This document shows positions 15,679 through 22,007 of a stretch of DNA of 22,007 nucleotides, in pieces. Made by a program: the position numbers and the translations under genes. Under the pieces are notes generated by a model. It had not been told where the DNA came from. It made no database searches and was given only the letters and a program-made list of their open reading frames with translations. The DNA lies in the NCBI GenBank assembly GCA_945867725.1, contig CAMBJI010000003.1, positions 1 to 22,007 of the forward strand, in the 5' to 3' direction. This DNA is from Bordetella parapertussis. GTDB taxonomy: Bacteria > Pseudomonadota > Gammaproteobacteria > Burkholderiales > Burkholderiaceae_D. Each line of letters begins with the position of its first letter. The stretch's first letter is position 1.

Positions 15679-16860
15679 ATGCAAGACCCTATCGTGATCG
15701 TCGGTGCCGCACGTACCCCTATGGGTGCTTTTCAGGGCGATTTTTCTTCACTGTCCGCGCATGATCTAGGTGCGGTCGCGATTCGTGCGGCCGTCGAACG
15801 TGCGGGCATCAACCCCGACGTGGTCAATGACGTGATCTTTGGTAATTGCCTGATGGCCGCACAGGGTCAGGCACCTGCACGTCAGGCGTCGATCAAGGCC
15901 GGTATTCCCGTATCGGCGGGTGCTGTCACGCTGTCCAAAATGTGTGGCTCAGCCATGCAGGCCACGATTTATGGTTTTGATTCGCTGGTCGCTGGCACCA
16001 ATGATGTGGTGGTTACAGGCGGTATGGAATCCATGACCAATGCCCCGTATCTGGTCCCGAAAGCACGCGGCGGTTATCGTATCGGTCATGGCATGTTGTA
16101 TGACCACATGATGCTCGACGGTCTGGAAGACGCGTATGAAAAAGGCCGCGCGATGGGTACCTACGCTGAGGATTGCTCCACCAAATATCAATTCACTCGT
16201 GAAGCGCAGGATGCTTTTGCCATTGAGTCCGTCAAGCGCGCTCAGGCTGCTACTGCCGATGGCAGCTTTGCTTGGGAAATCGCACCGGTGACGGTCACAG
16301 GTCGTGGCGGTGATGTCGTGATCGACAAGGACGAAGGTCCACTCAAGGCAAAGATCGACAAGATCCCGCAACTTAAACCAGCTTTCAAAAAAGACGGCAC
16401 GATTACTGCAGCATCGTCATCATCCATCAATGATGGCGCCGCAGCATTGGTGCTGATGCGCGAATCTACGGCAAAAAAACTCGGCGCCAAGCCGATTGCT
16501 CGCATCGTTGCGCATACCCGTCATTCACAAGAGCCGAACTGGTTCACCACCGCACCTGTGGGCGCGATTGAAAAACTGTATGCAAAGACCGGTTGGACCA
16601 GCAAGGACGTCGATCTGTTCGAAGTCAACGAAGCCTTTGCAGCAGTTGCGATGGCAGCGATGAAAGAACACGACATTGCGCATGACAAAATCAATATTCA
16701 TGGCGGTGCTTGCGCACTCGGTCATCCGATTGGTGCTTCCGGTGCGCGCATTATCGTCACACTCTTGGGTGCGCTGAAAAAAACCGGTGGCAAGCGCGGT
16801 GTTGCTGCGCTGTGTATCGGTGGCGGTGAAGCGACCGCGATGGCACTGGAGATGGTTTAA
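15679..16860 (+). CDS. acetyl-CoA acetyltransferase (thiolase)
   Basis: A 393-residue thiolase with the full catalytic set: Cys89 in LSKMCGSAMQ, His349 in GHPIGASG, and Cys379 in LCIGGGEATA. It matches the length of short-chain acetoacetyl-CoA thiolases (PhaA/AtoB type). It interconverts two acetyl-CoA and acetoacetyl-CoA. In this operon the likely role is to cleave acetoacetyl-CoA made from the acetoacetate end of leucine catabolism, though polyhydroxybutyrate synthesis uses the same reaction. The ATG at 15679 follows a GGAGAG ribosome site. An upstream TTG at 15667 is in frame but lies over that site. The SDR gene follows after 3 nt. Confidence 0.93.
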   Translation: MQDPIVIVGAARTPMGAFQGDFSSLSAHDLGAVAIRAAVERAGINPDVVNDVIFGNCLMAAQGQAPARQASIKAGIPVSAGAVTLSKMCGSAMQATIYGFDSLVAGTNDVVVTGGMESMTNAPYLVPKARGGYRIGHGMLYDHMMLDGLEDAYEKGRAMGTYAEDCSTKYQFTREAQDAFAIESVKRAQAATADGSFAWEIAPVTVTGRGGDVVIDKDEGPLKAKIDKIPQLKPAFKKDGTITAASSSSINDGAAALVLMRESTAKKLGAKPIARIVAHTRHSQEPNWFTTAPVGAIEKLYAKTGWTSKDVDLFEVNEAFAAVAMAAMKEHDIAHDKINIHGGACALGHPIGASGARIIVTLLGALKKTGGKRGVAALCIGGGEATAMALEMV

Positions 16861-16863
16861 ACC

Positions 16864-17532
16864 ATGACAACGGCCCTGATCATCGGCGCATCGCGCGGCA
16901 TTGGACGCGAGTTTGTTCGTCAGCTGCTGGCGAATAAATACAAGGTATTTGCGACGGCACGTGATGATGAATCACTCGCTCACCTGCAATCCGAAGGTGC
17001 ACAGGCGATTCGCACGGAGGTTGCGGTGCCCGAGTCACTCGCTGAGTTGCCCGGACAGCTGAATGGCGAGCCGCTTGATCTCGTGGTGTATGTGGCGGGT
17101 GTGTTCGAATCCTTTGATGGTGCAACCGAACCGCCAGCACTCGCTGCTTTCGATGCCACCATGCATGCGAATGTGCTCGGTGCGATGCAATCCATTCCAT
17201 TACTTGCGCCTTTGATGACGTCCACCAGCGGCCGCTTTGTGTTCATCACCAGTGGTATGGGCAGTATTGCGGAAGCCGAATCCAGTATGGGCTGGATTTA
17301 TCGCGCATCGAAAGCTGCGCTGAATATGGCAGTGCATTCGGCTAGTCACGACTATCCAGACATTGCGCTCATCACGATGAACCCGGGCTGGGTGAGAACC
17401 GACATGGGTGGATCAGGCGCGCCGACATCAGTGACGGAGAGTGTGGCGGGTATGCTGGGTGTCGTTAGTAAGCTTGGCTTGTCGGATAGTGGCAGTTTTC
17501 AGAGTTATGACGGGCGGAAGATGGCGTGGTGA
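16864..17532 (+). CDS. short-chain dehydrogenase/reductase (C-factor-like SDR)
   Basis: A 222-residue small SDR. Cofactor motif GASRGIG is at 8-14. The catalytic residues are Ser130, Tyr146 and Lys150 (YRASK). MNPGWVRTDMGG lies in the region after the active site, and the C-terminus is short, as in the CsgA/C-factor-like subgroup. The substrate is unknown. It starts 3 nt after the thiolase stop and is probably the last gene of the liuR-liuA-aceK-thiolase-SDR unit, since a 337-bp non-coding repeat region follows. A 7-bp stem (17559-17581) lies downstream without a T-tract. Confidence 0.82.
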   Translation: MTTALIIGASRGIGREFVRQLLANKYKVFATARDDESLAHLQSEGAQAIRTEVAVPESLAELPGQLNGEPLDLVVYVAGVFESFDGATEPPALAAFDATMHANVLGAMQSIPLLAPLMTSTSGRFVFITSGMGSIAEAESSMGWIYRASKAALNMAVHSASHDYPDIALITMNPGWVRTDMGGSGAPTSVTESVAGMLGVVSKLGLSDSGSFQSYDGRKMAW

Positions 17533-17673
17533 TGATGTTGTTGTGGGTGCCGTTGCCAAGACAGCGTTTTAGAGGCTGTTTGCGTCCAATGAAAGCAGCC
17601 CGATCTGCAACGAAAGACGCTGGATCCCGGCTTTCGCCGGGATGACGATTTTGGGGCCAGTAGCTTCCCAAAT

Positions 17674-17695
17674 GTCATCACCTGCATGTGATGAC
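17674..17695. repeat. perfect hairpin inside the repeat element
   Basis: GTCATCAC and GTGATGAC form an 8-bp stem around the loop CTGCAT. There is no T-tract, so termination is unlikely. Confidence 0.6.
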
Positions 17696-17707
17696 CGCTG
17701 CGTGGGC

Positions 17708-17723
17708 GGATCGCATGCGATCC
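17708..17723. repeat. perfect 16-bp palindrome inside the repeat element
   Basis: GGATCGCATGCGATCC is identical on both strands and has no spacer. It may be part of the mobile element or a protein-binding site. Confidence 0.6.
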
Positions 17724-17869
17724 AAATTCCCCACTCGCTCCCGGCGAAAGCCGGGATCCAGTGTCTTTCGTTGTACACGAGCGGCTTCAATTCTTAACTG
17801 ATAAGCATTGGGCTAGATTTGATACTTACCTTTGCCGTATTAAGAAATTACTGTACTCAATAAAAAACA

Positions 17870-19000
17870 ATGGTCCTGACCGAACAACACCAGATGATCC
17901 GCGACGCGCTGCGTGAGTTTTCACAGCAGCAGCTCGTCCCTCATGCTGCGCGCTGGGATCGCGAGCGCGAATTTCCGCGCGATGCTCTGGCACAGCTGGC
18001 TTCATTAGGCGCATTTGGTGTTGCAGTACCTGAGTCACTCGGCGGTGCGGGCCTGGATTACCTTGCGCTGGCATTGGTGATCGAAGAAATCGCCGCCGGT
18101 GATGGTGGCACCTCCACCATCATCTCCGTCAACAACTGCCCGGTGTGCAGCATCGGTATGTCTTACGCGAGCGACGCACAGAAAAAACAATGGCTGATGC
18201 CGCTGGCCGCCGGAAAAATGTTGGGTGCGTTCGCACTGACCGAGCCGCATGCCGGCAGTGATGCCTCTGCCTTGCGTACAACCGCCACGCGGGATGGCGA
18301 CAGTTATGTGCTCAATGGGGTCAAGCAATTCATCACCAGTGGTAAAAATGCTGATGTCACTATCGTGCTGGCTGTCACTGATAAGGCGGCCGGCAAGCGG
18401 GGCATCAGCGCTTTCTGGGTACCGACGAATACACCCGGCTATATCGTCGCGCGCGTCGAAGAAAAGCTCGGTCAGCATTCGTCCGATACCGCGCAGCTGA
18501 TTTTCGAGAATTGCCGTGTGCCTGCCGATCAGATGATTGGTGAAGAGGGCATGGGTTACAAGATCGCCTTGTCCGGTTTGGAAGGTGGCCGTATCGGTAT
18601 CGCTGCGCAATCGGTGGGTATGGCGCGCGCGGCCTTTGATGCGGCACTGGTCTATGCCAAAGACCGACAGAGCTTTGACAAACCTTTGTTTGAGCATCAG
18701 GCAGTGCAGTTTCGCTTGGCCGACATGGCTACGCGTCTTGAGGCAGCGCGTCAGATGGTTTGGCATGCGGCGAGCATGAAAGATGCGGGCTTGCCCTGTC
18801 TGAAAGAAGCTGCGATGGCCAAGCTGTTCGCCAGTGAAGTCGCTGAGCAGATTTGTAGCGAGGCGATACAAATTCATGGCGGTTATGGCTATCTGGCAGA
18901 TTTTCCGGTGGAGCGTATTTATCGTGATGTGCGCGTTTGCCAGATCTATGAAGGCACCAGTGATATACAAAAAATTCTGATTGGTCGTGCGTTAGCATAA
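17870..19000 (+). CDS. acyl-CoA dehydrogenase (short-chain type)
   Basis: A 376-residue FAD acyl-CoA dehydrogenase with LTEPHAGSDA (FAD-binding signature) and the C-terminal catalytic base Glu361 in IYEGTSDIQK. This is the position used by butyryl/short-chain dehydrogenases, unlike liuA in this window. QIHGGYGYLADFPVERIYRDVRV is also typical. It oxidises a short acyl-CoA at C2-C3 and passes electrons to ETF. The exact chain is unknown; butyryl-CoA or short branched acyl-CoAs are plausible. The ATG at 17870 has no clear ribosome site. The gene begins a second group after the repeat element and is followed by a YchJ-type gene 5 nt on. Confidence 0.9.
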   Translation: MVLTEQHQMIRDALREFSQQQLVPHAARWDREREFPRDALAQLASLGAFGVAVPESLGGAGLDYLALALVIEEIAAGDGGTSTIISVNNCPVCSIGMSYASDAQKKQWLMPLAAGKMLGAFALTEPHAGSDASALRTTATRDGDSYVLNGVKQFITSGKNADVTIVLAVTDKAAGKRGISAFWVPTNTPGYIVARVEEKLGQHSSDTAQLIFENCRVPADQMIGEEGMGYKIALSGLEGGRIGIAAQSVGMARAAFDAALVYAKDRQSFDKPLFEHQAVQFRLADMATRLEAARQMVWHAASMKDAGLPCLKEAAMAKLFASEVAEQICSEAIQIHGGYGYLADFPVERIYRDVRVCQIYEGTSDIQKILIGRALA

Positions 19001-19005
19001 ATTTG

Positions 19006-19401
19006 ATGAGTAAAAATAATACGCCTTGCCCTTGTGGTGGGCCATCGCTGGAAGCATGCTGTGGCCGTTTTTTAAGTAAAGAACAAAGTGCCGAAACAGC
19101 GGAACAGCTGATGCGCTCGCGCTATACCGCCTATGTGACCGGCAATGAGGATTACCTTAAGGCCAGCTGGCATCCATCCACCTGCCCGACGGATCAGCTG
19201 ACCGATGCGTCGATCAAATGGCTAGAGCTCGAGCTGCGTGCTGCCGAGGAAAAGGGTGATGAGGCCACCGTCGAATTCGTCGCGCGTTGTCGTGTGAGTG
19301 GACGCGGACATCGCTTGCACGAAACCAGTCGTTTTGTGCGTGAGGCAGGGCAGTGGTTTTATCTCGATGGTACGTTTGAAAAAAATGACAAAGGTCAGTG
19401 A
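19006..19401 (+). CDS. YchJ-family SEC-C motif protein (UPF0225)
   Basis: A 131-residue small protein. The N-terminal SEC-C zinc motif is PCPCGG followed by ACCGRFL (Cys8, Cys10, Cys18, Cys19). Then comes the YchJ middle domain beginning [28 protein letters not shown] and ending in the NTF2-like [13 protein letters not shown]. The family is widespread and its function is not established. Zinc binding is expected from the cysteines. Its ATG (19006) lies 5 nt after the acyl-CoA dehydrogenase stop, and its stop is 2 nt before the carboxylase gene, so it is co-transcribed with CoA-ester catabolism without an evident metabolic reason. Confidence 0.85.
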   Translation: MSKNNTPCPCGGPSLEACCGRFLSKEQSAETAEQLMRSRYTAYVTGNEDYLKASWHPSTCPTDQLTDASIKWLELELRAAEEKGDEATVEFVARCRVSGRGHRLHETSRFVREAGQWFYLDGTFEKNDKGQ

Positions 19402-19403
19402 AC

Positions 19404-21011
19404 ATGCCCGTTCTTGAATCCAAACTTAATCCCCGGTCCGCCGATTACATCGCCAACGCCACTGCGATGCAAGCGCTGGTGGATGATCTGCGTGCGCATT
19501 GCGAAAAACTAGCGCTCGGTGGTGGCGAGGATGCGCGTAAAAAACACACGGGTCGCGGCAAGCTGCTGCCACGCGAGCGCGTGAATCAGTTGCTCGATCC
19601 CGGTACGCCTTTCCTTGAATTTTCTCAGCTCGCCGCATTCAATATGTACGACAATGCCGCGCCATCGGCGGGCATCATCACCGGCATAGGACGCGTCAAG
19701 GGACAAGAGTGCGTGATCGTCTGCAACGACGCGACTGTCAAAGGCGGTACCTACTATCCGATGACGGCGAAAAAGCATTTGCGCGCACAGGAAATCGCGC
19801 AGCAGAACCATTTGCCCTGTATTTATCTGGTCGATTCAGGCGGTGCGAATTTGCCGAATCAGGATGATGTGTTCGCCGATCGTGAACATTTCGGCCGAAT
19901 TTTTTACAATCAGGCCCAGATGTCGGCACAAGGCATACCCCAGATCGCCGTCGTGATGGGTTCATGTACCGCGGGTGGTGCATATGTGCCCGCCATGAGT
20001 GATGAATCCATCATCGTTAAAAATCAGGGCACCATTTTTCTTGGCGGCCCGCCACTTGTCAAGGCAGCCACCGGCGAAGTGGTCAGTGCCGAAGATCTCG
20101 GTGGCGGCGATGTCCATACCCGCCGTTCTGGTGTGGTTGATCATCTGGCGCAGGATGATCATCATGCGCTCTCGATTGCTCGCAACATCGTCGGTCACCT
20201 CAATCGCAGCAAGTCTTCTCAATTGCAGCGGCGCGAAAGTGTCGAACCGAAATTCGATACGCGCGAAATCTATGGTGTGATTCCCACCGATACCCGCAAA
20301 CCCTATGATGTGCGCGAGGTGATTGCGCGCATTGTGGATGGCAGTGAGTTTGATGAATTCAAAGCCCGTTTTGGCAGCACGCTGATATGCGGCTTTGCGC
20401 ATCTGTATGGCATGCCAGTGGGCGTGATCGCCAACAATGGCATTTTGTTTTCAGAGTCTGCGGTCAAGGGCGCGCATTTCATCGAGCTCTGCTGTCAGCG
20501 CAAGATACCGCTGATCTTTCTACAAAATATCACCGGCTTTATGGTGGGCCGCAAATACGAAAACGAAGGCATCGCACGTCACGGCGCAAAGATGGTGACT
20601 GCGGTGGCGACTGCCGCCGTACCAAAATTCACCGTAATCATTGGCGGTAGCTTTGGTGCCGGTAACTACGGCATGTGCGGACGTGCTTTCTCGCCACGCA
20701 TGTTGTGGATGTGGCCCAATGCGCGCATTTCGGTGATGGGTGGCGAACAGGCGGCCAGCGTACTGGCGACAGTGCGACGCGACGGCATCGAAGCACGCGG
20801 CGGCAGCTGGTCGGCGGAAGAAGAGGCCGCGTTCAAGACGCCCATCCGCGAGCAGTACGAACTGCAGGGCCATCCCTACTACGCCAGCGCGCGGCTTTGG
20901 GATGATGGCGTGATTGATCCGGCGGACACACGTACCGTACTTGGGTTGGGATTGTCGGCAGCACTCAACGCGCCCATTCCTGAAACAAAATTTGGTCTGT
21001 TCAGAATGTGA
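19404..21011 (+). CDS. liuB: methylcrotonyl-CoA carboxylase, carboxyltransferase (beta) subunit
   Basis: A 535-residue carboxyltransferase that moves CO2 from carboxybiotin on the alpha subunit to 3-methylcrotonyl-CoA, the step right after LiuA. Family markers are [50 protein letters not shown], and [32 protein letters not shown], which is specific for the MCC-beta type over propionyl-CoA carboxylase. The C-terminal half includes [20 protein letters not shown]. Length equals the family norm. The ATG at 19404 follows the preceding stop by 2 nt. A GTG at 19398 is also in frame. The biotin-carrying alpha subunit is not next to it; bioA is. Confidence 0.93.
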   Translation: MPVLESKLNPRSADYIANATAMQALVDDLRAHCEKLALGGGEDARKKHTGRGKLLPRERVNQLLDPGTPFLEFSQLAAFNMYDNAAPSAGIITGIGRVKGQECVIVCNDATVKGGTYYPMTAKKHLRAQEIAQQNHLPCIYLVDSGGANLPNQDDVFADREHFGRIFYNQAQMSAQGIPQIAVVMGSCTAGGAYVPAMSDESIIVKNQGTIFLGGPPLVKAATGEVVSAEDLGGGDVHTRRSGVVDHLAQDDHHALSIARNIVGHLNRSKSSQLQRRESVEPKFDTREIYGVIPTDTRKPYDVREVIARIVDGSEFDEFKARFGSTLICGFAHLYGMPVGVIANNGILFSESAVKGAHFIELCCQRKIPLIFLQNITGFMVGRKYENEGIARHGAKMVTAVATAAVPKFTVIIGGSFGAGNYGMCGRAFSPRMLWMWPNARISVMGGEQAASVLATVRRDGIEARGGSWSAEEEAAFKTPIREQYELQGHPYYASARLWDDGVIDPADTRTVLGLGLSAALNAPIPETKFGLFRM

Positions 21012-22007
21012 TGCAGAGCGCCGACGATTGGGTAACGCGCAGTCTGGCCAGTGTCTGGCATCCCTGCACGCAAATGCAGCACCACGAAACCATGCCGCTG
21101 GTGGCCATCAGTCACGGGCGCGGTGCGTGGTTGTATGACCATCAGGGTCAGCGCTATCTTGATGCGGTCAGTTCCTGGTGGGTGAATTTATTCGGCCATG
21201 CGAACCCTCGCATCAATGAGGCGCTGAAAGACCAGCTCGACCGACTCGAGCATGTAATGCTCGCCGGTTTCACTCACGAACCGGTGGTGCAGTTGTCTGA
21301 ACGCCTCGCAGCAAAAACCAACCACGCTCTGGGCCACTGCTTTTATGCATCCGATGGTGCATCTGCGGTCGAGATCGCACTGAAAATGAGTTTTCATTAT
21401 TGGCGCAATAGTGGACGTTCAGAAAAACAGGAATTCGTTTGCCTGCAAGGTAGTTATCACGGTGAGACCGTGGGCGCCTTGGGGGTCACCGATGTGCCCG
21501 TGTTCACCGAGGCCTATGGTGGTATGTATCGGCAGGCGCATGTGGTGATGAGTCCCGATGCGCGTCAGGCAAAGTTAGGCGAGAGCGCCGTGGATGTGGC
21601 CGCGCGTGCGATACAGGCAATGCGCACCTTGCTCGAGCGTCGCTCGGGAAAGATCGCTGCTGTGATCGTTGAACCCTTGGTGCAGTGTGCAGTGGGTATG
21701 GCGATGCATGACCCTGTCTATCTACGACAGCTGCGCGCGCTGTGTGATGAGTTTGGCGTGCATCTCATTGCGGATGAGATCGCCGTGGGTTTTGGTCGCA
21801 CCGGAACTTTCTTCGCTTGCGAGCAGGCGAGCATCTGGCCTGATTTTTTATGTCTGTCCAAAGGCATCAGCGGCGGCTACCTCCCGCTGTCGCTGGTGAT
21901 GACGACCGATACCATCTATCAGGCTTTTTATCATCCCGAGATGGCACGCGGTTTCCTGCATTCGCATTCGTATACCGGCAATCCGCTTGCGTGCCGTGCG
22001 GCGCTAG
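21011..22007 (+). CDS. bioA: adenosylmethionine-8-amino-7-oxononanoate aminotransferase, N-terminal part
   Basis: 332 codons are visible before the window ends, about three quarters of a normal BioA. The PLP enzyme transfers an amino group from S-adenosylmethionine to 8-amino-7-oxononanoate in biotin synthesis. Markers are SVWHPCTQM (14-22), [34 protein letters not shown] and the Schiff-base lysine Lys284 in [14 protein letters not shown]. The ATG overlaps the liuB stop by one base (TGATG), so translation is coupled. At the place of the substrate-site tyrosine of E. coli BioA (Tyr17 in WHPYTSM) there is Cys19. The assignment is otherwise clear; the partial length reflects the window edge, not damage. 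Confidence 0.92.
   Translation, partial: MQSADDWVTRSLASVWHPCTQMQHHETMPLVAISHGRGAWLYDHQGQRYLDAVSSWWVNLFGHANPRINEALKDQLDRLEHVMLAGFTHEPVVQLSERLAAKTNHALGHCFYASDGASAVEIALKMSFHYWRNSGRSEKQEFVCLQGSYHGETVGALGVTDVPVFTEAYGGMYRQAHVVMSPDARQAKLGESAVDVAARAIQAMRTLLERRSGKIAAVIVEPLVQCAVGMAMHDPVYLRQLRALCDEFGVHLIADEIAVGFGRTGTFFACEQASIWPDFLCLSKGISGGYLPLSLVMTTDTIYQAFYHPEMARGFLHSHSYTGNPLACRAAL

Larger units (their letters stand above)
17608..17773. repeat. REP/MITE-like non-coding element with long terminal inverted repeats
   Basis: The 337-bp gap between the SDR and the acyl-CoA dehydrogenase (17533-17869) holds no gene. It contains two 35-bp arms in inverted orientation, 17608-17642 and 17739-17773, that match at all but one base. 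Each arm carries its own palindrome (ATCCCGGC, loop TTTC, GCCGGGAT), the type of GC-rich hairpin seen in scattered bacterial REP sequences. The 96 bp between the arms adds an 8-bp hairpin and a perfect 16-bp palindrome. It may be a BIME (paired REPs) or a small non-autonomous element. No transposase adjoins. Confidence 0.75.

Noticed and set aside
17559..17581. Stem AGACAGC/GCTGTTT after the SDR gene as a terminator
   Set aside because: The stem includes a wobble pair and is followed by GCGTCC rather than a run of T.
17608..17773. CRISPR-like repeats
   Set aside because: There are only two copies, in inverted orientation and themselves palindromic, with no spacer series and no cas genes.
18035..18970. 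311-codon minus-strand open frame
   Set aside because: It lies wholly inside the acyl-CoA dehydrogenase gene, has no family features and is a codon-bias shadow.

Overview
The window looks like a chromosome segment of a Burkholderiales-type betaproteobacterium that carries a purple-bacterial photosynthesis gene cluster (aerobic anoxygenic or facultative phototroph). Three things suggest this: the photosynthetic reaction-centre and carotenoid genes, the argS - SPOR protein - dsbA - SDR block (an order I recall from Burkholderiales), and a leucine catabolism (liu) cluster with aceK inside it. Base composition looks moderate, so the high-GC Rubrivivax type is less likely than an Oxalobacteraceae-like freshwater lineage. 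That placement is an inference.

Layout. (1) 1-5157, minus strand: one tight photosynthesis operon, read right to left as lhaA, puhA, puhB, puhC, crtI, crtB (crtB cut by the window edge). These make an LH1 assembly factor, the reaction-centre H subunit, two assembly proteins and the first two carotenoid enzymes. (2) 5158-5505: a divergent control region with two PpsR/CrtJ-like palindromes, a promoter for lhaA and, on the other strand, a candidate small RNA ending in a strong intrinsic terminator. (3) 5506-10266, plus strand: housekeeping genes argS, an FtsN-like SPOR protein, dsbA, an SDR and a BtuF-like binding protein without a signal peptide. (4) 10267-11016: a minus-strand XRE-type regulator flanked by AT-rich intergenic DNA. 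(5) 11017-12087, minus: a metallo-beta-lactamase-fold hydrolase divergent from liuR, with a perfect 18-bp palindrome between them. (6) 12222-17532, plus: liuR, liuA, aceK, a thiolase and an SDR. (7) 17533-17869: a non-coding REP/MITE-like inverted-repeat element. (8) 17870-22007, plus: a second acyl-CoA dehydrogenase, a YchJ-type SEC-C protein, the methylcrotonyl-CoA carboxylase beta subunit and the start of bioA.

How the genes work together. The left operon builds the reaction-centre core and starts carotenoid synthesis, apparently under redox/light repression of the PpsR type. The right half breaks leucine down to acetyl-CoA. LiuA and MCC act early in the pathway and the thiolase handles acetoacetyl-CoA. 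AceK switches isocitrate flux towards the glyoxylate shunt, which acetyl-CoA growth requires, and BioA starts supply of the biotin cofactor that MCC needs. The MCC alpha subunit, methylglutaconyl-CoA hydratase and HMG-CoA lyase genes are not in the window. No tRNA, rRNA, CRISPR array, transposase or phage gene was seen.
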